From contig NZ_JABVZR010000002.1 of assembly GCF_017163935.1 (NCBI RefSeq), positions 2,646,929-2,710,928 on the forward strand: 64,000 bases of DNA, written 5' to 3'. The translations under genes were made by a program, and so were the position numbers. The notes below the pieces were generated by a model that saw nothing but the letters and a program-made list of their open reading frames with translations, was not told the origin of the DNA and did not search any database. Source of the DNA: Novosphingobium terrae. GTDB taxonomy: Bacteria > Pseudomonadota > Alphaproteobacteria > Sphingomonadales > Sphingomonadaceae. Each line of letters begins with the position of its first letter. The stretch's first letter is position 1. This document shows positions 1-7,241 of the stretch, one piece after another.

Positions 1-324
1 TTCGTGACGCCGGGCCATTATGGCGGGCAGACATGGCTCGATCGCCTTGCGCCTTTGCAGGGCATGCTCTGCTCCACCTCGATCGTCGTGCTGTCGCTGC
101 CGCTTATGGCGATGCTGTCGGTGCTGATGCATCGCGGGGCGCCCACGCATCCGCAAGGCAGCGCGCTGGCCTCGGGCCTTGCCGCCATCACATTGGGCGC
201 CTTCATCTTTGCCTTCTGCTGCCGGGTCAATGATCCGCTCTATATCGCTGTCTGGTACTCGGTGGCCTGCGCCGTGGTGACCAGCATGGCCCGTTGGCTG
301 CTGCCAAGGCGTTTCCGTCTCTAA
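1..324 (+). CDS. NrsF-type anti-sigma factor (DUF1109), C-terminal part
   Basis: The reading frame is open from the first base, so this is the 3' part of a gene that begins outside the window. The about 107 visible residues are hydrophobic, with two or three membrane segments, and end in a stretch with a Cys-Cys-Arg and a DPLY...WY segment followed by a basic tail. That resembles the end of NrsF/DUF1109 proteins, six-helix membrane proteins known to hold ECF sigma-F-type factors at the inner membrane. The partner sigma gene would be expected just upstream, outside the window. The family call rests on pattern resemblance of the tail only. Confidence 0.7.
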   Translation, partial: FVTPGHYGGQTWLDRLAPLQGMLCSTSIVVLSLPLMAMLSVLMHRGAPTHPQGSALASGLAAITLGAFIFAFCCRVNDPLYIAVWYSVACAVVTSMARWLLPRRFRL

Positions 325-431
325 CCCCTGATCGCCTGCGGCGCGCTGCGCCGACCCTCCATCCCACTGTGGCCACCTGGATTTCCGGGAAGGGAGTCCT
401 GCGCCCTCGACATGCCTGAAAGGACGTTACG

Positions 432-1010
432 ATGAACACCCTCGACACACCCCGCCCGGACCAAAGCTGGCTCAAGCGCTATTATGCCCTGCGCTTTGGC
501 GTTTCCACGGCATGGGTCGTTCTGGCCTTTACTGTTGCCCGCACCGCGCCGATGCTGGCAGCGATCATGCTGATCGCCTATCCGGCCTGGGATGCCGTGG
601 CCAACTATGTGGATGCCAGCCGCAGCGGCGGGCTGGCGCGCAACAAAAGCCAGATGCTGAATTTCATCGTCAGCCTTGTCACGGCTGTGGCGGTTGCTCT
701 GGCGCTGCGGCAGGGCATGCATGCGGTGCTGGGCGTGTTTGGCGTCTGGGCGGTGCTGTCCGGCCTGTTCCAGCTTGTGACGGCGCTGCGCCGCCGCAAG
801 GCCTATGGCGCGCAATGGGCGATGATCCTGAGCGGCGCCCAGTCCGGTCTGGCCGGCGCGCATATGCTGGGCAAGGCCGCCGGTGTGCTGCCCGCAGGCA
901 TTGCCGATATCGCCCCCTATGCCGCTTTCGGTGCGTTTTATTTCCTCGTGTCCGCGCTCTGGCTGACCATCAGCGATGTGCGCCACAACGCAAAGATGCG
1001 GGCCGCCTGA
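432..1010 (+). CDS. DUF308/HdeD-like inner-membrane protein
   Basis: A 192-residue protein with a short polar N-terminus and about six hydrophobic segments, with an Arg-Arg-Arg-Lys loop near residue 120. The pattern fits the DUF308/HdeD-like family of small integral membrane proteins, whose biochemical role is not established outside acid-resistance HdeD. An AAAGGA ribosome binding site stands about 8 bases before the ATG, which fixes the start. It follows the nrsF tail after about 105 bases, so it could belong to the same sigma-F-type stress regulon, but nothing in the sequence proves this. Confidence 0.6.
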   Translation: MNTLDTPRPDQSWLKRYYALRFGVSTAWVVLAFTVARTAPMLAAIMLIAYPAWDAVANYVDASRSGGLARNKSQMLNFIVSLVTAVAVALALRQGMHAVLGVFGVWAVLSGLFQLVTALRRRKAYGAQWAMILSGAQSGLAGAHMLGKAAGVLPAGIADIAPYAAFGAFYFLVSALWLTISDVRHNAKMRAA

Positions 1011-1130
1011 GCGATGCTGCAACCGGAACGGTGACGCCCTCTTTTGGTTCGGCGGCGTCAACGTTCTGCGCTTTGGCCTTTTGAATGCGGCATGGGAGGG
1101 CTTGAAGAGCAAGGATAAGGGAGCGCGACA

Positions 1131-2783
1131 TTGAGCGATCGCGAATGGATGGCCTATGATGTCGTTGTCGTGGGTGGTGGCCCGGCGGGGCTGTCAGCGG
1201 CGATCCGGCTCAAGCAGCTGGCCCGCGATGCCGGGAGCGAGATCACCATCTGCCTGCTGGAAAAGGGCGCGGAAATCGGCGCGCATATCCTGTCAGGCGC
1301 GGTGATCGATCCGCGCGCGCTGGAGGAGCTGTTCCCGCAATGGCGTGAGATGGATTGCCCGCTGGCGCAGGGTCCCGTGACCGACAACCGCCATTGGTGG
1401 CTGACGGCCAGGAGCAAATTCGCCATCCCTCACGCGCTGACGCCGCGCTGGATGCACAATGAGGGCACCTACACCGGATCGCTGGGCAATCTGTGCCGCT
1501 GGCTGGCGGCTCAGGCTGAGGAGTTGGGGGTCGAGATCTTCCCCGGCTTTGCCGCCGCCGAGGTGCTCTATCATCCCGATGGCAGCGTGAAAGGCGTGGC
1601 GACCGGCGATATGGGCATCGGCCGTGATGGCCAGCGCCGCCCGGACTATCAGCCGGGGATGGAATTGCATGCCCGCTACACGCTGTTCGCCGAAGGGGCG
1701 CGAGGCCATCTGACCAGGCAGGTGAAGCAGCGCTATGCTCTGGAGGCCGATTGCGAGCCGCAGGTCTATGGGCTGGGCATGAAGGAATTGTGGGAGATCG
1801 ATCCGGCGAAACATCGCCCCGGTCTTGTGCTTCACACGCAGGGCTGGCCGCTCAGCGATGCCTATGGCGGGGGCTTTCTCTACCATCAGGCGGACCATCA
1901 GGTGGCTTTGGGTTTTGTGGTGGGGCTGGGCTATCGCAATCCCCATCTCTCGCCTTTCGATGAGTTCCAGCGCTGGAAGCAGCATCCCGAGATCCGCAGC
2001 TTTCTGGAAGGCGGGCGGCGCATTTCCTATGGCGCGCGGGCGATCAATGAAGGCGGCTGGCAGGCGATCCCCAGGCTGGCGTTCCCGGGCGGCGCGCTGA
2101 TCGGCTGCGCGGCGGGTTTCGTCAATGTGCCGCGCATCAAGGGCACGCATACGGCGATGAAATCGGGCATGCTGGCGGCGGAAAGCGCCTTCGAGGCCTT
2201 GCAGGACCCGCAGGCTGACAGCACGCTGGCCCGGTATGAGACCCGCCTGCGATCCAGCTGGATCGCGCAGGAGCTTCAGCTTGTCCGCAATGCCGAACCT
2301 TTGCTGGCGCGCTTCGGCGCGGTGCTGGGCACGCTGGCGGCAGGGATCGATATGTGGATGCGCACGCTGGGTATTGGCCTGCCTTTCACCATGCGCCATC
2401 ACCCCGATCATGCGCAGCTGGCGCGCAAGGATGCTTTCCCCAAGATCGCCTATCCCAAGCCGGATGGGGTGATCAGCTTCGACCGGCTCAGTTCCGTGTT
2501 CCTCTCCAGCACCAACCATGAGGAGGATCAGCCGGTCCATCTGAAGCTGGCCGATGCGTCCGTGCCGATTGCCCGCAATCTGCCGCTCTTTGACGAACCG
2601 GCTCAGCGCTATTGCCCGGCCGGTGTCTATGAGGTGCTGGGGCAGGAGGAAGGATTGCCACGCTTCCAGATCAACGCCCAGAACTGCCTGCATTGCAAGA
2701 CTTGCGACATCAAGGACCCCGCGCAGAACATCACCTGGGTGACGCCGGAGGGCGGCGGCGGCCCCAACTATCCGAATATGTAA
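1131..2783 (+). CDS. Electron transfer flavoprotein-ubiquinone oxidoreductase (ETF-QO)
   Basis: A 550-residue membrane-associated iron-sulfur flavoprotein that takes electrons from reduced ETF and gives them to ubiquinone. The N-terminus has the FAD dinucleotide motif VVVGGGPAGLSAA, followed by the EKGAEIGAHILSGAV stretch typical of ETF-QO. The C-terminus carries the four cysteines of the 4Fe-4S cluster (RYCPAG, then NCLHCKTC). Length matches the family. The start is TTG, preceded by AAGGGAG at good spacing; an in-frame ATG six codons later is less well placed. It lies near, but opposite to, the operon with etfA and etfB, and should be the respiratory outlet for the flavin demethylase there. 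pabB follows after six bases. Confidence 0.95.
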   Translation: MSDREWMAYDVVVVGGGPAGLSAAIRLKQLARDAGSEITICLLEKGAEIGAHILSGAVIDPRALEELFPQWREMDCPLAQGPVTDNRHWWLTARSKFAIPHALTPRWMHNEGTYTGSLGNLCRWLAAQAEELGVEIFPGFAAAEVLYHPDGSVKGVATGDMGIGRDGQRRPDYQPGMELHARYTLFAEGARGHLTRQVKQRYALEADCEPQVYGLGMKELWEIDPAKHRPGLVLHTQGWPLSDAYGGGFLYHQADHQVALGFVVGLGYRNPHLSPFDEFQRWKQHPEIRSFLEGGRRISYGARAINEGGWQAIPRLAFPGGALIGCAAGFVNVPRIKGTHTAMKSGMLAAESAFEALQDPQADSTLARYETRLRSSWIAQELQLVRNAEPLLARFGAVLGTLAAGIDMWMRTLGIGLPFTMRHHPDHAQLARKDAFPKIAYPKPDGVISFDRLSSVFLSSTNHEEDQPVHLKLADASVPIARNLPLFDEPAQRYCPAGVYEVLGQEEGLPRFQINAQNCLHCKTCDIKDPAQNITWVTPEGGGGPNYPNM

Positions 2784-2789
2784 GCCGCT

Positions 2790-3932
2790 ATGCCTACGGT
2801 TTTTCCTTCCTGTTTCGCGCTGTTTCAGGATGCCTCATCACGTCGCGAGAAGGCGCTGTATTTCGCCGATCCGCAGCAGATCATCACAGCCCATACCGTC
2901 GATGAGGTGCGTCCCGCGCTGGATCGCCTGCGCGAAGCGGCAGGGCGCGGCCAGTGGTGTGCTGGCGCTTTGGCCTATGAGGCGGGCTATGCGCTGGAAG
3001 GCAGGCTGAAGGGGGTTGCCTATCGGCCTTCCTCGCAGCCGCTGATGTGGTTTGGTGTTTTTGAAGGGCCCCGCCCCGAAGGGCCTCCCCCCCTATCGCC
3101 AGAGGCGCAAGATCTGGCCCTGTCCCCTTCCATCACGCGCAAAGCCTATCTTGAGGCCATCGAGCGCGTTCTCGACTATATCCGGCAAGGCGACATCTAT
3201 CAGATGAACCTGACGTTTCAGGCGCAGCTGGGGAAGGTCCTCTCGCCGGAAGGGCTCTATGGCGCGTTTCAGGCGCGGCAGGCGGCGCGCTATGGCGGTT
3301 TGCTGGCCACCGGAGCGCAGACATTCGCCAGCTTCTCGCCAGAGCTGTTCTTCGAACTGCAGGGCGGGCGCATCACCACCCGCCCGATGAAGGGCACGGC
3401 GCCGCGCTTCCCCGATGCCGTTGCCGACCGGCAGGCCGCCGAGGCTCTGGCGCGCGACGCCAAGAACCGCGCGGAAAATCTGATGATCGTTGATCTGATG
3501 CGCAACGATGTCACCCGCATTGCCGCGCCCGGCAGCGTGCGGGTGGACCGCCTGTTCGAGATCGAGACCTTTCCCACCCTGCATCAGATGACCTCCACCG
3601 TCTCGGCGGCGCTGCGCGAGGGGCTCGATGCTGTGGATGTGATCGAGGCGCTGTTTCCCTGTGGCTCGATCACCGGCGCGCCCAAGATCCGGGCGATGGA
3701 ATTGATCCGCACCATCGAACCTGCTGCGCGCGGGCTCTACACCGGCAGCATGGGCTGGATTGCGCCATCGGGCGATGCGCGTTTCAATGTCGCCATCCGC
3801 ACGATTGCCATCGGGCCTGATGGCCATGCCTCGATCGGCTTGGGATCAGGCGTGGTGGCAGACAGCAAGGGGCCGGACGAATGGCAGGAATGTCTGTTGA
3901 AAGCGCACTTCCTCTCACGCCCCCAATCCTGA
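2790..3932 (+). CDS. pabB: Aminodeoxychorismate synthase component I (PabB)
   Basis: A 380-residue chorismate-binding enzyme that aminates chorismate to 4-amino-4-deoxychorismate, the precursor of the p-aminobenzoate part of folate. The conserved blocks are present: IRQGDIYQMNLTFQ, the substrate-binding PMKGTAPR region, MIVDLMRNDV, and CGSITGAPKIRAMELI near the C-terminus. It is not fused to the PabC lyase, unlike many alphaproteobacterial versions. It begins six bases after the ETF-QO stop with no clear ribosome binding site, so translation is probably coupled. Its position beside folate-dependent demethylation genes suggests it helps meet a high folate demand; that is inference. Confidence 0.93.
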   Translation: MPTVFPSCFALFQDASSRREKALYFADPQQIITAHTVDEVRPALDRLREAAGRGQWCAGALAYEAGYALEGRLKGVAYRPSSQPLMWFGVFEGPRPEGPPPLSPEAQDLALSPSITRKAYLEAIERVLDYIRQGDIYQMNLTFQAQLGKVLSPEGLYGAFQARQAARYGGLLATGAQTFASFSPELFFELQGGRITTRPMKGTAPRFPDAVADRQAAEALARDAKNRAENLMIVDLMRNDVTRIAAPGSVRVDRLFEIETFPTLHQMTSTVSAALREGLDAVDVIEALFPCGSITGAPKIRAMELIRTIEPAARGLYTGSMGWIAPSGDARFNVAIRTIAIGPDGHASIGLGSGVVADSKGPDEWQECLLKAHFLSRPQS

Positions 3933-3973
3933 TATCGGCTTGATCGCCAAGGGAAGAAGGTGAGGGTGGTTGC

Positions 3974-4225
3974 GTGATAACTCTGTTCGATCTGGTCGGG
4001 CTCGTGGGCGTGGCGGCCTATGTCACCGCCTATGCCCAGCTGCAGCTGGGACGCATGAGCAGCGACAACACCGGCTATCTGGCGCTCAATGCGTTGGGGG
4101 CCTTGCTGCTGCTGGTATCGCTTTTTGCCAATTTCAACCTGTCGTCCTTTGTAACGCAGGTGCTGTGGCTGGGCTTTACCATCTTCGGCTTTCTCCGCGC
4201 CCGCAGGCCGGGCAGGCGAGCCTAG
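3974..4225 (+). CDS. Small CBU_0592-like membrane protein
   Basis: An 83-residue protein with three predicted membrane segments and a basic tail, of the kind annotated as CBU_0592 family. The function is unknown. It starts with GTG behind a GAGGG sequence and sits 41 bases after pabB, so it is probably the last gene of the ETF-QO-pabB unit. Its TAG stop overlaps the TAG stop of the convergent reductase gene: both are read from the same four bases CTAG at 4222-4225. Confidence 0.72.
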   Translation: MITLFDLVGLVGVAAYVTAYAQLQLGRMSSDNTGYLALNALGALLLLVSLFANFNLSSFVTQVLWLGFTIFGFLRARRPGRRA

Positions 4226-5316
4226 GCCTCGACCACCACATCACCCAGAGGCCGGGAGCAGCAGGCCAGAATATAGCCTTCCTCCACCTCTTCATCGAGG
4301 ATGCCGCCATTGTGGGCCATCGTCACCTCGCCTGACAGTTTCAACGTTTTGCAGGTGCCGCAAATGCCGGACTCGCAGGCGGCGGGAATGCGCACGCCTG
4401 CCGCGCGGGCGGCTTCCAGAATGGTCTGCCCGGCCTGACAGGCACCCGTGACACCCGACAGGGTGAAATCGACCGCGGCGCTGTCCCCGGCCTCCGCCGC
4501 CGGTGCGTCAGGCATTGGTTGGACGGAGGCGCTGGCGGGCGTATCGCCAAAGCTCTCCTGATGATAATGCGCCATATCGAAACCGGCATCGCGCAGCAGG
4601 CTCTGCACCAGACTCATAAAGGCGTCGGGGCCGCAGCAGAAGACTTCGCGCTGCATCACATCGGGCACCAGCATTGGCAGCAGCGCTGCGTCAAGGCGTC
4701 CGCGATGCCCCGGCCAGCTTTCCTGCAGCGAGCGGTTCTTCACCAGAATGCTCAGCGCCAGTTGGGGCATGCTGCGGCCCAGCAGCTCCAGCTCGCGGCG
4801 GAAGATGATCTCCTCAGGCGCGCGGGCGCAGGTGACGAAGGCGATGTCGGCGCCCGGCGCGCAATCGGCGAACCAGCGCAGCATCGACATCATCGGCGTC
4901 ACCCCCGATCCCGCCGAGATGAAGAGATACTGGCGTGCCTCATGGCCGATATGGGTGAAATGGCCGGTGGGGCCATAGGCCTTGATCCGGCTGCCGGGGC
5001 GCAGGTTCTCAAACATCCAGCGCGTGCCCACGCTCTCGGCCTGCGCCTTCACCGTCACCGCGATGGACAAAGGGCGCGATGGCGAGGACGACAGCGTATA
5101 GGTCCGCAGCAGCTGCCCGCCGGGCGCGGGCAGCTCCAGCGTGACGAACTGCCCCGGCTTATACTGGAACAGCGTATCCGCGTCCGACCGGAAGGTGAAG
5201 GTCTTCACATCGGGCGCCTCATCCGTGACGGCGATCACCTCCAGCAGCTGGAGGCGATCGTTCCACGGCTTCATCGCGGCATAAGACAGGATCGGTTCGG
5301 CCAATGCCACACTCAT
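4222..5316 (-). CDS. gbcB: GbcB-like glycine betaine monooxygenase reductase (FAD/NAD/2Fe-2S)
   Basis: A 364-residue electron-transfer protein with an FAD-binding ferredoxin-reductase domain (LRTYTLSSSPS), an NAD(P)-binding domain (GSGVTPMMSMLR) and a C-terminal plant-type 2Fe-2S domain with CESGICGTC and a later CC. This order is that of GbcB, which feeds electrons to the Rieske protein GbcA. The start is set at the ATG beginning MSVALAEP: a longer frame reading back to 5445 would run through the upstream gbcA gene in the wrong frame and adds low-complexity sequence. Only four bases separate it from gbcA, so the pair is surely cotranscribed. Last gene of the eight-gene unit. Confidence 0.88.
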   Translation of the reverse strand: MSVALAEPILSYAAMKPWNDRLQLLEVIAVTDEAPDVKTFTFRSDADTLFQYKPGQFVTLELPAPGGQLLRTYTLSSSPSRPLSIAVTVKAQAESVGTRWMFENLRPGSRIKAYGPTGHFTHIGHEARQYLFISAGSGVTPMMSMLRWFADCAPGADIAFVTCARAPEEIIFRRELELLGRSMPQLALSILVKNRSLQESWPGHRGRLDAALLPMLVPDVMQREVFCCGPDAFMSLVQSLLRDAGFDMAHYHQESFGDTPASASVQPMPDAPAAEAGDSAAVDFTLSGVTGACQAGQTILEAARAAGVRIPAACESGICGTCKTLKLSGEVTMAHNGGILDEEVEEGYILACCSRPLGDVVVEA

Positions 5317-5320
5317 GCCC

Positions 5321-6568
5321 TTACGCCACCTGACGCAGCGTCTTGGGGGCGCTGCCCTGCAGGCGCGGCTCGATAAAGCTGGCGTACCAGTCCACGAACT
5401 GCTGCACGCCGCCCTCGTGGAGCTGCGAATAGGGGCCGGGCTCATAGGCGGGCGAGCGAATGCCCAGCGCGTTTTCCTCGACGATACGGCGGTCCTGATC
5501 GTTGGTCTGCATCCAGACGTGAGTCAGGTCCTCAAGGTTGTAATCCACCCCCTCCACGGCATCCTTGTGGACCAGCCACTTGGAGGTGACGGCGGTTTCA
5601 TTGGGCCCGATCGGCGTCACGCGGAAGGTGACGGCGTGATCGACCAGCACATGGTTCCAGGTGGTGGGATAGTGGAACAGCATCAGCGCACCGATCTTCT
5701 CGGCGGTGACAGCATCGGAGAGCGGACGCGACACGGCGCGCTTGCCGGTCATGGTGTAGCTTTCGGCCTCGCGCAGCAGCGGCGCGCGGATGGCGCGGAA
5801 CTGGCCGCTGTCATGGATCTGGAAACGGGCGGGCAGACCGGCCTGTTCGCAGTGGTCCCAGTGGGCAGCCATCTGGGGATCTTCGCCGCCGCCGCTCACG
5901 CCGGTGACATTGGGCGCTTCGTCATAGGTCTTGCACAGTTCGGGGTGGCTGCCCGCGCAATGGTAGCATTCGCGGTTGTTTTCCCAGACCAGCTTCCAGT
6001 TGCCCTTTTCCACGATGGTGGATTCGAAGGCGACCTTGGCATCGGCCAGATTGTGGGGCGCGAAATAGGGCTCCATCAGGCTGCGGAAGGGCTGGAAATC
6101 GACCGGCTCGTCGGCCAGACAGATGAAGATGTATCCCGCCACGCTGTTGCAGGCGATGGGCTTGAGCGCATGGTCGGAGACATCGAAGCCCTCGCCCATC
6201 TGGCGCGCGAAGGCCAGCTTGCCGTCCAGATTGTAGGTCCATTGGTGATAGGGGCAGACCAGCTTGGCGGCGGTGCCCTTGGGCTGGTTGCACACGCGGC
6301 TACCGCGATGGCGGCAGGAGTTGTGGAAGGCGCGGATCTCGCCCTCGCGGTCGCGCAGCACCACGATGGGATAGGCGCCGATCTGCAGCGTGAGATAGCT
6401 CCCCGCTTTGGGCAATTCGCACGTGTGCCCGGCAAAGAGCCAGTCGCGATACCAGATCAGCTCCATATCGAGGTCGAAGAAGGCCTGATCGGTGTAGAAG
6501 GGTTGGGGCAGGGAATAGCCGGGCTTGCGGCCACGGATCAGATTGAGCATCTCACTGCGCAGGTCCAT
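5321..6568 (-). CDS. gbcA: GbcA-like Rieske non-heme iron monooxygenase (glycine betaine demethylase)
   Basis: A 415-residue Rieske oxygenase alpha subunit. Cys85-x-His87 and Cys105-x2-His108 bind the 2Fe-2S cluster, and ENNRECYHCAGSHPEL, with His203 and His208, supplies the mononuclear iron ligands. GbcA homologues remove one methyl group from glycine betaine using O2, giving dimethylglycine and formaldehyde. The ATG at 6568 is chosen because AAGGACA precedes it and homology starts there; a longer frame to 6745 has no family resemblance. Neighbours (reductase, dimethylglycine-type dehydrogenase, ETF, formaldehyde dehydrogenase, BCCT carrier) strongly favour betaine, but carnitine or stachydrine-type demethylases share this fold. 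Confidence 0.87.
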   Translation of the reverse strand: MDLRSEMLNLIRGRKPGYSLPQPFYTDQAFFDLDMELIWYRDWLFAGHTCELPKAGSYLTLQIGAYPIVVLRDREGEIRAFHNSCRHRGSRVCNQPKGTAAKLVCPYHQWTYNLDGKLAFARQMGEGFDVSDHALKPIACNSVAGYIFICLADEPVDFQPFRSLMEPYFAPHNLADAKVAFESTIVEKGNWKLVWENNRECYHCAGSHPELCKTYDEAPNVTGVSGGGEDPQMAAHWDHCEQAGLPARFQIHDSGQFRAIRAPLLREAESYTMTGKRAVSRPLSDAVTAEKIGALMLFHYPTTWNHVLVDHAVTFRVTPIGPNETAVTSKWLVHKDAVEGVDYNLEDLTHVWMQTNDQDRRIVEENALGIRSPAYEPGPYSQLHEGGVQQFVDWYASFIEPRLQGSAPKTLRQVA

Positions 6569-6819
6569 GATCTTGTCCTTTGTTCGATCCGGACCCGCCC
6601 GGCGGCAACCTTGCGGTCCATCGCGCCAAAACGGGAGTCCAGACATCCTTCTCGGTCTTTTGTGTCGATCTGTTTTGAGCCGGTTTGCTGCTGCCTTTGG
6701 GGCTTTGTGCAAGGTCCGGGGCCAATCGCGACAGTCTTTCTCCATTCACAGGGCTATCGCAACGGCCTGTCCAGCCAATAGGACGATTGCGCCATGCATG
6801 GCGCCATATGCGACATGCC
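6569..6819 (-). promoter_or_regulatory. folB-gbcA gap with a 16-bp perfect palindrome
   Basis: A 251-base gap inside an otherwise tight operon, with no convincing gene. At 6789-6804 lies GCGCCATGCATGGCGC, a perfect 16-bp palindrome just past the folB stop. The gap is long enough for a separate gbcAB promoter. The palindrome could be an operator or a short hairpin; I cannot tell which. Confidence 0.45.
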
Positions 6820-7179
6820 CTATTGCGGCCAGCTGACATCCACCTCCACATGATCCAGCACGCCGCGTACCGGGGCATTGGGCTTGCGGATCACCACCCG
6901 GGCTTGCATCACCCGCGCGAAACCCTCGCACAGGGATTTGGCGATATCGAGCGCCAGCGCCTCAATGAGGAAACGGCGGCGGCCCGAGACGATGCGTTCG
7001 ATCTCCTGAAAGACCGCTCCGTAATCGACCGTATCGGCGATCTCATCCTCCTCCAGCCCGCGCAGGGCATCGACCTGCAGCTCGACATCGACATGGAAGC
7101 GCTGCCCCAGCGCCTTTTCCTCGTCGAACACGCCGTGATTGGCGAAAAAGCAGCAGTTCTTCAGTCGGATGACATACAT
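6820..7179 (-). CDS. folB: Dihydroneopterin aldolase family protein (FolB)
   Basis: A 119-residue protein of the usual FolB length. It shows the NHGVFDEEKALGQRFHVDVEL region near the N-terminus, a VDYGAVFQEIERIV block and a C-terminal VVIRKPNAPVRGVLDHVEV. FolB converts dihydroneopterin to 6-hydroxymethyl-dihydropterin and glycolaldehyde in folate synthesis. It stands between the dimethylglycine-type dehydrogenase and gbcA, all on one strand. It could be a second, pathway-dedicated copy that supplies pterin for tetrahydrofolate, or the only copy in the genome. A repurposed role is possible but not shown by the sequence. Confidence 0.88.
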   Translation of the reverse strand: MYVIRLKNCCFFANHGVFDEEKALGQRFHVDVELQVDALRGLEEDEIADTVDYGAVFQEIERIVSGRRRFLIEALALDIAKSLCEGFARVMQARVVIRKPNAPVRGVLDHVEVDVSWPQ

Positions 7180-7197
7180 GGCGGGGCGTGCCTGAAG

Positions 7198-7225
7198 GCG
7201 ATCCGGCGCGCAGGCCCCGGATCGC
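7198..7225 (-). other. Intercistronic stem-loop, dehydrogenase-folB gap
   Basis: GCGATCCGG at 7198-7206 pairs perfectly with CCGGATCGC at 7217-7225 around a 10-base loop. It lies in the 62-base gap between two same-strand genes and has no T-run, so it is more likely an RNA-stability or partial-termination element than a full terminator. Confidence 0.5.
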
Positions 7226-7241
7226 GTGAGGGTGAGGGCGG

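Noticed and set aside
5317..5445. N-terminal extension of gbcB by 43 residues
   Set aside because: It lies entirely in the other frame of gbcA, adds low-complexity sequence, and a good start (MSVALAEP) exists four bases after gbcA.
6569..6745. N-terminal extension of the Rieske oxygenase by 59 residues
   Set aside because: Sequence is Arg/Lys-rich without family resemblance; the ATG at 6568 has a proper ribosome binding site.
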